A stretch of DNA of 64,000 bases from Panulirus ornatus (Eukaryota; Arthropoda; Malacostraca; Decapoda; Palinuridae), in the NCBI RefSeq assembly GCF_036320965.1, contig NC_092240.1:57166552-57230551 (forward strand). Direction: 5' to 3'. The notes beneath the pieces are model-generated. The model made no database searches and was not told where the DNA came from. It saw nothing but the letters and a program-made list of their open reading frames with translations. Below are positions 36,435-47,460 of this stretch, piece after piece; position 1 is the stretch's first letter; every line of letters begins with the position of its first letter. Both the position numbers and the translations under genes were made by a program.

Positions 36435-37285
36435 TCTTGTCTGTGATGATATCATGAAGGTGAAATCGTGCTTCAGTAAGAGTTCATACAATTTTATTTA
36501 ACATTTGATTTTTCTATACATATGGCACAACATGTTTTGTGGGGACAATCTGCCTCATCAGGTGTCAGTACTTAAAGTTATATAGATCCCAACATCATAC
36601 TTAGTTCCCACCATTCAGCACCAATCTTTCTAGGCCAAGCACTGTCTGCTATGTCTGGTTGTAAGTCTTGTACAGGAGAGTGATTAAGGAGGGTCAGGTG
36701 GCAGGGGTTGACCTGGGTAGCTGGTTGTGTCATAAACAACTTTTTTTATGTTTTTGTGTTTTTCTATTCTCTCATACTGATTAGGTAAATGCTAGGATGG
36801 GTTTTATGATTGCCTGGGGACAAATTAAAGTTCTTAGTATTAGCAATTAAGACAGATTCAGTGACGTTATGTGTGGCATAGTCAGGAGAGGGGTATAGAA
36901 TAACCGGATTTTCAAGGTCTATTGGGTGATTTTTTTTATGACAGTGTTTAGTGATTGCATTTTTGTGGTCATCCCTCTGTACTGAATGTCAATGCCAATA
37001 ACACCTCTCCGTTACAGTCTTATCAGCCTGGCCTACATAGATGTATTTACATGCATTGCATTTCACAGCATAAACACTCCCAATTGTTGCATGATTTGGT
37101 CTATTATTTATTAAGGTCTTGCTGAGGGTGTTATTGTACTGGAAAGCAGCATTACAAAACTGTTTTTTTAGAACATGTCTTAGGTTAGCTAAGTTAGGAG
37201 AATAGGGCAATACTAAACTTTTAGACTTATTCTTACTTATCACATCTTTGTTACAAGAAGCATAAAATGTCTTCCTAGCTTTCCA
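36435..37285 (-). mobile_element. Penelope-like element, 3' part with GIY-YIG endonuclease
   Basis: The minus strand encodes KTFYASCNKDVISKNKSKSL, VLPYSPNLANLRHVLKKQFC and NRPNHATIGSVYAVKCNACK, then YIYVGQADKTVTERCYWH. The VYxVxCxxC-x-x-YVGQ-x-x-x-x-x-x-R pattern is the GIY-YIG domain of Penelope-like elements, with the C-x-x-C insert typical of that group. Continuation gives DDHKNAITKHCHKKNHPIDL, the following H/N/E-containing block. The RT domain is missing. Stops are present, including at the end of the GIY-YIG block near 36989. Confidence 0.8.
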
Positions 37286-37289
37286 CTTA

Positions 37290-37480
37290 TATTATCCTGG
37301 TTGGTTTGTGAACAAAGCTTATTGGAAAGCTACCTCTAATCTCTTGTCCAAGGTGGGCAAATTCAAAGCCTTCAGCCTTTCCCAGTAATTTAGCTCTCTT
37401 GATTCTTGCACCATCTTTTTTGCCCATCTCTGAACCTTCTCTACTAGCTCTTCTCGTGCTCCTTTAGGTGTGGTAACCAA
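37290..37480 (-). mobile_element. CR1-type ORF2 C-terminal fragment
   Basis: Minus strand: KFGYHT, then GAREELVEKVQRWAKKMVQE and LNYWERLKALNLPTLDKR in shifted frames. This is the VWSPH-x-K to YEERLKALxLPTLxxRR stretch of CR1 ORF2. Confidence 0.65.
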
Positions 37481-37489
37481 ACTTTTTTT

Positions 37490-39020
37490 GTATTGCGTTA
37501 GAGGTACCAGTCACAGACAAAGGTCCACATCAAGACTGAGCCTTCATTGAAATATAGAGAGGATTATGAAAGGGAAAAGACAAGGGAAAGTAATTACAAA
37601 TTGTGGAGGAAGTGAAAAACTTGTCTTATAAAATGTGCCAGGTCATAGTTGTTGGGAAAGTCATGAAAAGTTAGAGATTTCCAAGGCTTTGAGGTGTAGG
37701 GAATGAAGCTTATCAAAACAACCTAACCTTGAGTTGCCAATTGCCTCACAATGGTCAGGTGATGCAGTAGCCTGCTGAGTATTGCATGGTGTAGCTAGTG
37801 GTGAGAGCACACAAGCAGCCTGCTTTTTGGGAGCAAAAACCAAGGTTATACTTATAGGAGAATGAAAGTGAACCTGCATTCCAGTGTAGGGCATGTTTAA
37901 GTAAGGATGCAGAGGTAGAACCACCCCAGATGTGAGAGCTATACTCCATATAAGGATGAATGAATCTTTTGTATAATTGGGGCAACTGTTGAGAAGAAAA
38001 GAAATATCAACACCGGAACAGGACTCCTAGATTCTTAGAGTAGACTTAGAAATTCTTGTATTGTGGGGTTTGCAGGGAAGAGTGGATGTTACAGTAATAA
38101 CAGGTATGTTCATTGAGTTGAGGTGGAATTACACAACCATAAAAGGAGAGATGAGAATTGAGAAGTTTTCAACAGAGAAATGGGTAAAATACTTGGTCTT
38201 GGAGGCATTAAACTTAAGTAGATTTTGTCTCCCCCTACTGAGGTATCCTGTCCAAGTCTGGGTTTATTGAAGATGATGTGTCAAGATGAGGTGCAGATCA
38301 ACTGAGAGAAGAATGGACTAAAATGAAGGATGTGGATGAATGACTGGTTGAGTTGTCAGCATATGAGTGCACTTTGGTTGATTTTGTAAGAGAGAGTGTC
38401 ATTGATGAAAAGGAGAAAAAGTGTAGTGGGCAGGATAGAATATTGAGGGATGCTGCTGTTCATGGAGTTGGGGGGGGCTGATCCATCAACAACCACAGAG
38501 ATAGATTGGTCAGAGAGGAAGCTGGATATGAAGAAGCAAAGTGAGGAAGGAAGCCAAAAATGGGAAGCTTAGAGATGAGACCACAGTGCCACACTCTGTC
38601 AAGAGCTTTGGGTATGTCAAGGGCAACTACATATGACCCCCCAAAAATCTTTCAGGGATGATGACCAGGCAATGATATGATAGGAAGGAATATCACCAGT
38701 GGATCTTGCCATACAGAAGCCATACTGATGATCAGAGAGAAGACAGATACAAGATGTCTAAGGATATGAGAATTGAGGAGGGATTTGAAGACTTTGGAAA
38801 TGTTAAAGCAATAGGATGATAGTTAGATGGGTTGGAATAGTCTTTTCTCTTAGGGATGGGAAATGTCAACACATGCTTCTAAGAAGATAGAAAAGTTTTG
38901 ATTTTTAAACGGAAATGGAAGATAAGCAAGCACAAGTGCAAGTTCAGAGGCACACTCTAGCAGTACACAGGGATTAGGTGCCTTGCTTGTGTCCAGAGAT
39001 ATTTTAGGCAGTCCAAAAAG
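37490..39020 (-). mobile_element. Jockey/I-group retroposon, RT and C-terminal part, decayed
   Basis: Minus strand: ECASELALVLAYLPFPFKNQ near 38930, a SNPSNYHPIALTF block near 38815, WHCGLISKLPIFGFLPHFAS near 38560, VHSYADNSTSHSS near 38365 (catalytic YADD with the second Asp changed), FIHPYMEYSSHIWGGSTSAS near 37930 and a 3' end near 37490 matching the ends at 17345 and 41865. Multiple stops. Confidence 0.72.
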
Positions 39021-39021
39021 A

Positions 39022-39270
39022 GATTATGTGATTAGTAAGAGGAGCATCAGGGGTTGAAGGATGTGATTAGTAAGAGGAGCATCAGGGGGTGAAGGATGTG
39101 ATTAGTAAGAGGAGCATCAGGGGGTGAAGGATGTGATTAGTAAGAGGAGCATCAGGGGGTGAAGGATGTGATTAGTAAGAGGAGCATCAGGGGGTGAAGG
39201 ATGTGATTAGTAAGAGGAGCATCAGGGGGTGAAGGATGTGATTAGTAAGAGGAGCATCAGGGGGTGAAGG
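39022..39270 (+). repeat. 35-bp minisatellite, about 7 copies
   Basis: Unit GATGTGATTAGTAAGAGGAG then CATCAGGGGGTGAAG, almost invariant except the first copy (GGGGTTGAAG). It sits exactly at the junction of the Jockey/I-group fragment and the CR1-like fragment. Confidence 0.97.
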
Positions 39271-39279
39271 AATGTTGGA

Positions 39280-40805
39280 GTTATCCAAGGTGGAGTTAGA
39301 GAAGAAACAGGAACCAGAGAGTTGCTTTGTCTATGGGAGAGACAATAATAGTACTGTTCATATCATCCTAGGTTTGCCTGTTAGGAGGTAACTACTTTCA
39401 TGTTGACTGATATTACACACAGTATTGAAAGTAACCTGAAAAGTAATTCGTCACTGGTCACTTGCTTCAAATTTTTTTCTGATTTTAACATTATTGATGA
39501 GATCCTCATTTGTATTTACAACAAAATTTACTATATTCTTGAAAGTAGGTTTCATGACTAATTGGATTGGGAAGCTATCAAGTAAATTCAGGTAGAGTCC
39601 ATGCCTGGAGCTTTTGGAAAAGGATTCCCCCACATAGATACGTGTATGTTAAAATCTTACACTGTTATAGAATCTTGTTCATTACAAATTCCTGCTAACT
39701 TATAAAATCTTTCTTCTACCTCTAGTGTCTGTACTATGGGGCATATAAACTGGTCCTACAGTTATTTTCATAAGAAGTTCATCTATAATTTCTACAAAAA
39801 TGAAGTCGTCATTCTGAAGGGTATCAACATTTTTCATTAATGAATTCAAATTAGCTTTAACGAAGAGAAGACACCACTGCCACTTTGTTTCCCCTATCCC
39901 TATTAAACAGTGTACCCAGGAATTATATATTTGGCAAGAAAATATTTATTGTTGGTATTTTAACCAAGATTTAGGAATAGCAATCATGTCATAATATCCT
40001 TTTAGTGCTGCCTAAAGTTTTTGACCACTTCTTGCTGAAAACAAAGGTTGACTAATCCATTATTTAGACAGAATACCATACTAAATAAGTCATTCCTGAT
40101 GTTGATTCTAGGAAGAATTCCTTAAATCATAATATTATTAGTTTAATCATGAAAACATTGAATAAGACAGTGATATTCCTCATCAGTTTCTCCAATCTAT
40201 CCATCAATACATCATTAGTATGTACGAGACAGATGACAAGTGTATTATCATTAGTTCCTCCACAAACCTCTACTGCAGCATCAACAACATCATTATCAGG
40301 ACATCTGGAAAAGAAAAATGTTTAGGGTGTGAAGGGTTTCTGGCACAGAATTCTTTCAGCTGTCCTTGAACCATGAAGTCCCAGATGAGCCTTACTTTGT
40401 ATTTGTCTCGACATCATCCTAGCCCTGAAATTAATTTTTTTTGTAATTATTGGTATCAGAGGTAAGCATTTGTAGGATTTCACACCTTGTTGCACTACCT
40501 GGAAGGATTGGCTTTCTTAGTTGAGAGAAGAAGGATTACTCTGGATGTCTCACCACCCCTAGCGTGCTTCCTGATGTTGATGGCTCACCCCTTGATGTAC
40601 TCAGCAAGCTGGATTTGATGATGTCCAGAAGGATGTTTACTTTGATCATTGTAACCTTTATTTTTTCAGTAGCTGCAGCCAGCTTTTCTCCCAGGGTCCA
40701 TCTGTCCATGCAGAAGGTGGAAATCAAATGCATTGCAAGATTATTGTAAAGCTGAATGCCTAACTTCCCACTGCACAGAGAACACTGTTGACCTACTGGC
40801 ATGCT
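39280..40805 (-). mobile_element. CR1-like element: ORF1 with esterase plus N-terminal ORF2 endonuclease
   Basis: Minus strand, 5' to 3'. 40805-40536 is an ORF1 piece with a CSLC pair near 40780 and a helical WTLGEKLAAATEKIKVTMIK. The esterase piece near 40100-40300 reads NTLVICLVHTNDVLMDRLEK, then GILPRINIRNDLFSMVFCLN. The endonuclease is at 39380-39640: YVGESFSKSSRHGLYLNLLD, PIQLVMKPTFKNIVNFVVNT, NEDLINNVKIRKKFEASDQ. The terminal SDH has become SDQ. Its RT is absent, cut at the 35-bp minisatellite. Many stops. Confidence 0.68.
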
Positions 40806-41439
40806 GAATTAGTATAAACTGAAATTTTTTAATACTAGAAATAAGGCATAGTAAAAGACATGATATATAGGCATTGAACCTTTGACCTTATGAACACTGA
40901 CCAGTTCTGTACACATCAGGAACCTGGGTTTCCTCTACTGTGCCATGTTTCTTCAGTTCAAGTGACCTGAACATATTTATTTCCTTTTTCTTCTTTTTCA
41001 TATTATAAAGCACTTTTCAGCTCTATAATATGATAAAAGTAGGGCAAAAAAATTTAGGAAAAACAAAAGGTCTTTCTTGAAAGATCACAAGATGAAGAGA
41101 TAACGCTCAGGAAAAAATAGCAGAAAAGACACTAATCTGTAAGTTAGGCTAACAAGAGTGATTTGCTTTCTCAAACCTCCATGCATTGTTTCCCAGGCAC
41201 ACTTGAAGGAATATTTTTCTTTCTTAAACATCACAATTTATAGCACTTCTCAGCACTGCAGTGTGATACATCTCACTAAATACTTTAAAGCAACTGAAAA
41301 GTTCCGCTTGAAAGATGTAGTGATAGAATACTGAAAAAGATCACCACAAAAAGGATATTGAATGCTCTCACATGTGGTGTGGTTCTGGCTCTGCCATACT
41401 TGATGAAGTCAACTTATATACTCTCCCAGGATAATTTCA
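40806..41439 (+). other. RIC1 intron, no recognised element
   Basis: Nothing I can name. Two loosely similar stretches (near 41080 and 41305, TTGAAAGAT-CA...AAAAAGA) may be an old duplication. Confidence 0.45.
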
Positions 41440-41865
41440 AAACGTGATTTGCTCACCCTATGCCACAATGTTGGTTCTTTTTCCCTCTTACATTTGTAAT
41501 ACTTTAGTTTTTGCTTCCAAGAGCTGGCTACTTGTATTCCCCTACCAGTAGCTAGACCACTCAGTTTTTGGGTAGCTGCTGCATCACATGATTGCTGTGT
41601 GGCTGTTGGCAATTCAAGGGTAGGCTATTTTGTTAGTTGTTTCTTTCCCTACACCTCGAATGTTGGGAACTCTCTACCCCCTCATGTCTCTCCCAATAAA
41701 TATGACCCGACACATTTTAAAAGATAGGAGGCTTTTTACTTCCAATATTCATAAATACTTTACCTTAGCTCTTCTTTTTCCCTTTCATAATCCTCACTGT
41801 TTTTTAATTAAGGCCTGGCCTGGAGGTGGATTTTGTCCATGAATAGAGCCTCCAACATAAAAAAA
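41440..41865 (+). mobile_element. Jockey/I-group 3' end fragment
   Basis: Parallels 16935-17345: TATGCCACAATGTTGGTTCT, GCTGCATCACATGATTGCTG, and the terminal GATTTTGTCCATGAATAGAG at 41831-41850 with an A-rich end. Confidence 0.7.
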
Positions 41866-42486
41866 GGAAAGAAAAAAAGTATTCAGCCACTGAGCATATA
41901 CAGGCATGTTCAACCACTTGGAAGATGGCACCAAATGGAGCTAGCATGTATATATCTCAGTATCTGTGTATCAGTCGATCTATTTGTCAGTGTCACAAAG
42001 AGTCCTGGGGCAATGTCTTGGGTGGGATTGGCTTGTTGGTGGATGATTTTTTTTTATTTTACTGTGGGGTCCTCTCTCAACCCCAAGCACTTCTGCCCAT
42101 CTCAGGTGGGCCTTGCTATCCCTGCTTGTAGGGCAGGTAGGCATACAGCACAATTAATCATAAAGCTTTTATTATTACTCTTGATTTTATGCAACTGATT
42201 TATTTAGGATCCCTTGATATTAGATAATTATTGAAATGTTGAATAATTAGTCTATGAGTAAGAAATGCCTGTGAAGATTAAGGTATGGAATGAAAAGTTT
42301 TTCACTGCTATTCTCAGGCTGCCATAGTTTGAAATTTCATCACGAATTACCATAGATAATGCTTAAGAGGTCTCAGTGTTTGGCATCCGTGGTCAGTTGA
42401 TTAGATGTTAAATTTTCTGCATCTATGTGAAGAGAATGGATACACAATTATTAACCAAATAAACTATGATTCTATCCAATCCACAG
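41866..42486 (+). other. RIC1 intron before exon B
   Basis: No element recognised. It ends in the acceptor CAATCCACAG at 42477-42486. Confidence 0.55.
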
Positions 42487-42593
42487 TTCCCAAGGTGTTG
42501 TTTACATGGTGGATGAAGCTACAGGTGGTTTAGAGGTATCCCATAAGATGATTCTATCTGACAGAGACTATGGAGGCTTTCCAGGCCCTGTTG
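42487..42593 (+). CDS. RIC1: RIC1 internal exon B (partial CDS)
   Basis: This 107-bp exon is flanked by acceptor ATCCACAG and donor TTG|GTAAGT. Its first base completes the Asn codon started in exon A, and it ends with one base that joins exon C to form Gly. It encodes SQGVVYMVDEATGGLEVSHK followed by MILSDRDYGGFPGPV. In RIC1 this stretch follows the Y-R-L-x-A-F/Y-G block and contains a G-x-V-x-x-x-D-x-x-T-G-x-x-x-x-S-H-K strand pattern of the propeller. The intron to exon A is 26.3 kb and holds most of the repeats here. Confidence 0.9.
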
Positions 42594-43489
42594 GTAAGTG
42601 GTCATAACATATATGATTTATATTTTTTCCAGATCTGATATGGTATTCTTTAGAGTTAGTGCTTTGATCCTAATGTCTTCATAGATTTTGCCTAATGCAT
42701 CTGGAACATTCAGGTTAGAATTATTAGTCTCTGGTAAAAGTCAGAATTGAAAGCCTTTAAGGGAGTCAGGGGTTTCCTGTTGTATGATTCAGTAAACATG
42801 TATGGATTACAGTGGAATTATTCTTGGATTGGTTTGAGAACCTGCATTTCTCTGGATATGTCATGTTGGTTGGTTGGTTTTCCTGAGAACTGCAAGTCTC
42901 TGTTATTGTTGGACAGCTGCCCTGCACCATGATGTGGAACTTCTCATGAAAGACAGTGTTTATGGTGTTTGTATTCCCCATGTCATATCTCTCTTATTCA
43001 GCCCATTGACTTAGGAATTCTCATGCTTTTAAGTGCCACAACAAGAAAGAATTCACACTGAAAATGTTAAGTGCTTGCAACTGTGTTTACAAGATTCAGG
43101 CATTCCAAAAGGATATATACCATCAAGAGTGCTGCTTGATTTGCTGTTAAGCCCTGGGACAAGCTACAAACTTGTGGCCTTCTACAGTGTTTTTTGGGGG
43201 TGATGCTGAGTCTGCTTTCCTTGGGTTTCCTGCTTCACGAAAGCAAATTTTGCAGGATTTGTTGGATTATGTTAAAGGATTGTCATGGAAATATGCCTGA
43301 ATTTTGCAGGAGGAGAACATTAAAGAATGCATTTTTGTGGTGAATCATATCATGGGTAGTGAAAGACTGCAAATAATGATGAATTTAGACAAAAGAAAAA
43401 TGACTGAGAGTGACAAGGAAGATAGTGATCAGGAAGAATGGGAAGATATTTCTTTTGATAAATGTATCATCCTTGCTGAAGTTAGTGTA
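42594..43489 (+). other. RIC1 intron, no recognised element
   Basis: Nothing I can name. A frame at 43304-43525 is open by chance and has no recognisable motif. Confidence 0.5.
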
Positions 43490-43650
43490 CCTGACCATTA
43501 CACATTCATGGGCTGCCCAAGATAGAGTGCATAGGTTCGAATCCTGGTTGCAGCAGTCGGTCCACAATCATCCCAACTGTTCATCCACCCCTAAGGGTTA
43601 GTCAGTAAATTGGGTACCTGGCCCTTTCATAGTTTCTTTCGTAAGACCAT
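43490..43650 (+). mobile_element. tRNA-derived SINE fragment
   Basis: A perfect tRNA B-box GGTTCGAATCC at 43534-43544 is followed by GGTCCACAATCATCCCAACT, a TTCATCCACCCCTAAGGGTT stretch and AAATTGGGTACCTGG. That downstream body is typical of a tRNA-derived SINE. I do not see a confident A-box upstream, so the 5' part is probably lost or diverged. Confidence 0.6.
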
Positions 43651-44290
43651 GGCAAACTGTCGAAACCAGAAATTTGCTTTAGGAGTTACTATGGCTGAGA
43701 AAAGGGGCATACAGCTACCATATACATACTTACCTAGAAGTAAGCAAACCCTATGTTTACTAAAGCTAAATTCTATTGATATGTACATCATTTCAGTTGG
43801 GGAGGTGGGTTCAGTGATTATTTCAACAAAGCACTGTGATATTAACCAAGGGGAAAATAGTTATGATTATAGGGGCCATGGACATCCTGTTTCCCTTGGC
43901 TATTCCAGTGCCATGATAAGAGGATTAGTTTGAGGTATTGTGGGGATAGTTAAGTAAAAATTATAGGAATTGTTTTTGACGTTTAGTTACCATATATTTG
44001 AACTTGATAGGGAACATCTATGTTATTTATATTTGAATGAGGTACCTTAGCAGGACTTGTGTTTACTATGGGAGCCATGTGCTCTCTTAAAGAACCCCTC
44101 TTACAGAGCCATTGCATTGTTTTGGAGACTTCATTATTAGGTAGATCCATTTATTTTCCAGAGCTTAGTATCATGGAGAAGAGACCTGTTTTAAAAAGCT
44201 GGGTTTTGTTAATAAGTATTGAGAACAGCCCTCTCCCTGGAAGATCACTGGTTTCATGGAAACAAGAGATAAGAGAGAGAGCTTTTATTG
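43651..44290 (+). other. RIC1 intron, no recognised element
   Basis: Nothing I can name in this stretch. Confidence 0.5.
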
Positions 44291-44841
44291 CTGAGAGATC
44301 AGGTTGCCTATATATCTAAGAGATCAAATAGCTAGCCTTTATCACAGAGTGAACATAGACAGACTATATAACTAATGGATCAGACAAACCATATCTCAAA
44401 GAGATTAGACAGCCTCCATCATTATGAGATCAGACAGCCTGTATCGCTATAAGATTAGACATCCTATATTGTTAAGAGATCAGACAACCTATATCATTAA
44501 GATGTCAGACAGCATACAACAATAAAGAGATCATACAGCCATCCTATATCATCGAGAGATCATACAGCCATCCTATATCATCGAGAGATCATACAGCAAT
44601 CCTATATCATCGAGAGATCATACAGCTATCCTATATCATTGAGACATCATACAGCTAGCCTACATCTCAAAAGAGATCAGACGTCCTGTATCACTAAGAG
44701 ATCAGACATCCTCTATCACTAGGAGATCATACAGCCCATATCACTGTTAGTTCAGACAACATTAAGAGACTAGACAACCTAAATCACCCTGAGATTAGAC
44801 AGCCTACAATGGTATGAGATCAGCCAGCCTATATCACCATT
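44291..44841 (+). repeat. Degenerate 25-30 bp minisatellite
   Basis: About 20 variable units of the form AGAGATCAGACAGCCTATAT-CATTA. A homogeneous core of four 29-bp units (CATCGAGAGATCATACAGCC then ATCCTATAT) lies at about 44530-44650; outside it unit length and sequence drift. Confidence 0.9.
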
Positions 44842-45590
44842 CATTACCCTTTCTAATCTTCCCATCTTTCTCATACCACATGCATCTTTTGCACATGCCA
44901 TCATTGCTTCCGTAGATATATCCCATTCCTCACCCACTCCCATCATGTCATTTGCTCTCACCTGTTGCCATTCTACACTCAATCTCTCCTGGTACTTCCT
45001 AACACAATCCTATTTTCCAAGCTCACTTACTCTCACCACTCTCTTCTCCCCCAATATTCTCTCTTCTGTTTTGAAAACCTTTACAAATCTTCACCTTTGC
45101 TTCCACAGGAAAGTGATCAGACATTCCACCACCTGCCCGTCTCAGCACATTAACATCCAAAAGTCTGTTTGTTATATGCTGACCAATTAACATGTAGTTT
45201 AATAATGCCCTCTCACCATCTCACATACATATGCTTATGTATATCTCTCTTTTTAAACCAGGTATTCCCAAACACCAGTCTTTTTTTCAGCACACAAATC
45301 CACAAGCTCATCACCATTTCCTTTCACAACACTGAATACCCCATGTGCATCAGGTATACCCTCAACAGCCACATTACTCACCTTTACATTTAAATCGCCC
45401 TTCACTAATACTCAGTCTCATGCACCAAAGCTTTTGACACACTCACTCAGCTGCTCCGAAAACACTTGCCTCTCAAGATCTTTCTTTTCATGAACACGTG
45501 CAGAAGCATTGATAATCATTCATCTCTCTACAGCCACTTTCAGTTTTACCCATGTCAATCTAGTTTTAATGCATGAAACTGGATATTATT
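44842..45590 (-). mobile_element. Old RTE-1 endonuclease-region fragment
   Basis: The minus strand encodes MSVEWQQVRANDMMGVGEEW and MMACAKDACGMRKMG at its 3' side. Further on come AAGTGATCAGACATTCC (antisense of the SDH block) near 45111 and the NTWFKKRDIHKY block near 45245. It is diverged and has neither RT nor 3' UTR. Confidence 0.72.
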
Positions 45591-45604
45591 GATGTGTAAT
45601 TTAA

Positions 45605-45753
45605 ATCCGAAGGTTAATGATGTGGCAGTTGAGGGTATAACTTGTTTGGGGTGATTTAAATTCGAAGGTTAATAATGTGGCAGTTGATGGTATAACTGGT
45701 TTGCATTGGGTATTCACATTTATTAATGGAAATGATGAAGAGCTTGTGGAGTT
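45605..45753 (+). mobile_element. Old RTE-1 endonuclease fragment, left part (split by insertion)
   Basis: Plus strand: GDLNSKVNNVAVDGITGLHW, VFTFINGNDEELVEF. The stretch KVNDVAVEGIT appears twice (45606 and 45660), a small internal duplication of about 55 bp. It is interrupted at 45753 and resumes at 46699. Confidence 0.8.
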
Positions 45754-46698
45754 TTTTTTTTTTTGCTTTGTCGCTGTCTCCCGCGTTTGCGAAGTAGCGC
45801 AAGGAAACAGACGAAAGAAATGGCCCAACCCACCCCCATACACATGTATATACATACGTCCACACACGCAAATATACATACCTACACAGCTTTCCATGGT
45901 TTACCCCAGACGCTTCACATGCCCTGATTCAATCCACTGACAGCACGTCAACCCTGGTATACCACATTGATCCAATTCACTCTATTCCTTGCCCTCCTTT
46001 CACCCTCCTGCATGTTCAGGCCCCGATCACACAAAATCTTTTTCACTCCATCTTTCCACCTCCAATTTGGTCTCCCACTTCTCCTCGTTCCCTCCACCTC
46101 CGACACATATATCCTCTTGGTCAATCTTTCCTCACTCATTCTCTCCATGTGCCCAAACCATTTCAAAACACCCTCTTCTGCTCTCTCAACCACGCTCTTT
46201 TTATTTCCACACATCTCTCTTACCCTTACGTTACTTACTCGATCAAACCACCTCACACCACACATTGTCCTCAAACATCTCATTTCCAGCACATCCATCC
46301 TCCTGCGCACAACTCTATCCATAGCCCACGCCTCGCAACCATACAACATTGTTGGAACCACTATTCCTTCAAACATACCCATTTTTGCTTTCCGAGATAA
46401 TGTTCTCGACTTCCACACATTCTTCAAGGCTCCCAGAATTTTCGCCCCCTCCCCCACCCTATGATCCACTTCCGCTTCCATGGTTCCATCCACTGCCAGA
46501 TTCACTCCCAGATATCTAAAACACTTTACTTCCTCCAGTTTTTCTCCATTCAAACTTACCTCCCAATTGACTTGACCCTCAACCCTACTGTACCTAATAA
46601 CCTTGCTCTTATTCACATTTACTCTTAACTTTCTTCTTTCACACACTTTACCAAACTCAGTCACCAGCTTCTGCAGTTTCTCACATGAATCAGCCACC
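45754..46698 (-). mobile_element. RTE-1 copy, 5'-truncated, subtype B, nested with 13-bp TSD
   Basis: Minus strand. Its A-tail shows as a T-run at 45752-45764; a short 3' UTR follows, then the C-terminal domain and RT to LVADSCEKLQKLV. The direct repeat AGCTTGTGGAGTT occurs at 45741-45753 and 46699-46711; the first three bases overlap the element's own sequence. It is inserted in an older plus-strand RTE-1 endonuclease. The frame is open from about 46700 to 45948, with ILCDRGLNMQ marking subtype B. Confidence 0.93.
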
Positions 46699-47045
46699 AG
46701 CTTGTGGAGTTGTGTGCTGAAAAAAATTGGTGGTTCGAAAAACATAGTTCAAAAATAGGGATATACTCAAGGATACATATGCGAGTAGGAGAGATGGTCA
46801 AAGGGCATTATTGAATTACATATTAATTGACAGGTGTGTAAAAGAGAGACTTGTGGATATAGATGTGGTGACAAGGGCTGCTGGTGGGATTTCTGATTGC
46901 TGTCTCATGGAGGTGATGGTGAAGATTTTTAGAGGTTTTTGTAAAAGGGGAGATAATGTCAGGGAGAAAAGAGTGGTAAGACTAAGTGAGCATGGAAAGA
47001 AGAAATTGAATGTAGAATGGCAAAGGGTTAGAGCAAATCATACAG
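46699..47045 (+). mobile_element. Old RTE-1 endonuclease fragment, right part
   Basis: Continues 45605-45753: ELVELCAEKNWWFEKH-like, ALLNYILIDRCVKERLVDID, VVTRAAGGISDCCLMEVMVK. The SDH block has become SDC. It ends at about 47045. Confidence 0.78.
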
Positions 47046-47135
47046 TTATCAGAACAGCCCACTCTTGAGTTCCCAGTGGCCACACAGTTATTATGTAATG
47101 CAGCAGCTTGCTGAGTATTGCATGGTCATGTTGGG
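47046..47135 (-). mobile_element. Jockey/I-group short fragment
   Basis: TTGAGTTCCCAGTGGCCACA and GCTGAGTATTGCATGGTCAT parallel 37731-37800, so this is a 90-bp scrap of the same family. Confidence 0.5.
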
Positions 47136-47302
47136 GGTGCAAAGCTTTTGGTTTGGTTTCTTAGAAATTCAGTCTACTTGTGTCCCATTTTGTCAGAATT
47201 GGTGTATATTTTCTGGTTTTGATGTATATGATAGGCTCTGATAAGGATATTCATAAGCAGTTTTCGAGTTTTCTCATGCATAATAATTTGTTTGCATTTT
47301 AG

Positions 47303-47460
47303 GTTGTATGAAATGGACTCCAGATGGTACAGTGTTGGGCTTAAGCTGGCAGGGTGGGGGTCTCTCCCTTTGGAGTGTGTTTGGTTCGCTCCTCACAGTC
47401 TCTCTACGTTGGGATTATACAGAAGATCCACTGTCACGAGCCATTACCATCACAAACATG
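47303..47460 (+). CDS. RIC1: RIC1 internal exon C (partial CDS)
   Basis: This 158-bp exon has acceptor GCATTTTAG and donor ATG|GTTAGT. Its first two bases complete the Gly codon begun in exon B and it ends in phase 0. It encodes [20 protein letters not shown] followed by [20 protein letters not shown] and [12 protein letters not shown]. The W-x-P-D-x-x-x-x-x-x-x-W-x-x-G-G-x-S-L-W-S-V-F-G block is the most diagnostic RIC1 propeller stretch in the window. The last roughly 40 bp, with the donor, are echoed in the following intron. Confidence 0.94.

Noticed and set aside
43304..43525. 73-codon acidic open frame
   Set aside because: No motif, no splice support, and it runs into a SINE remnant.
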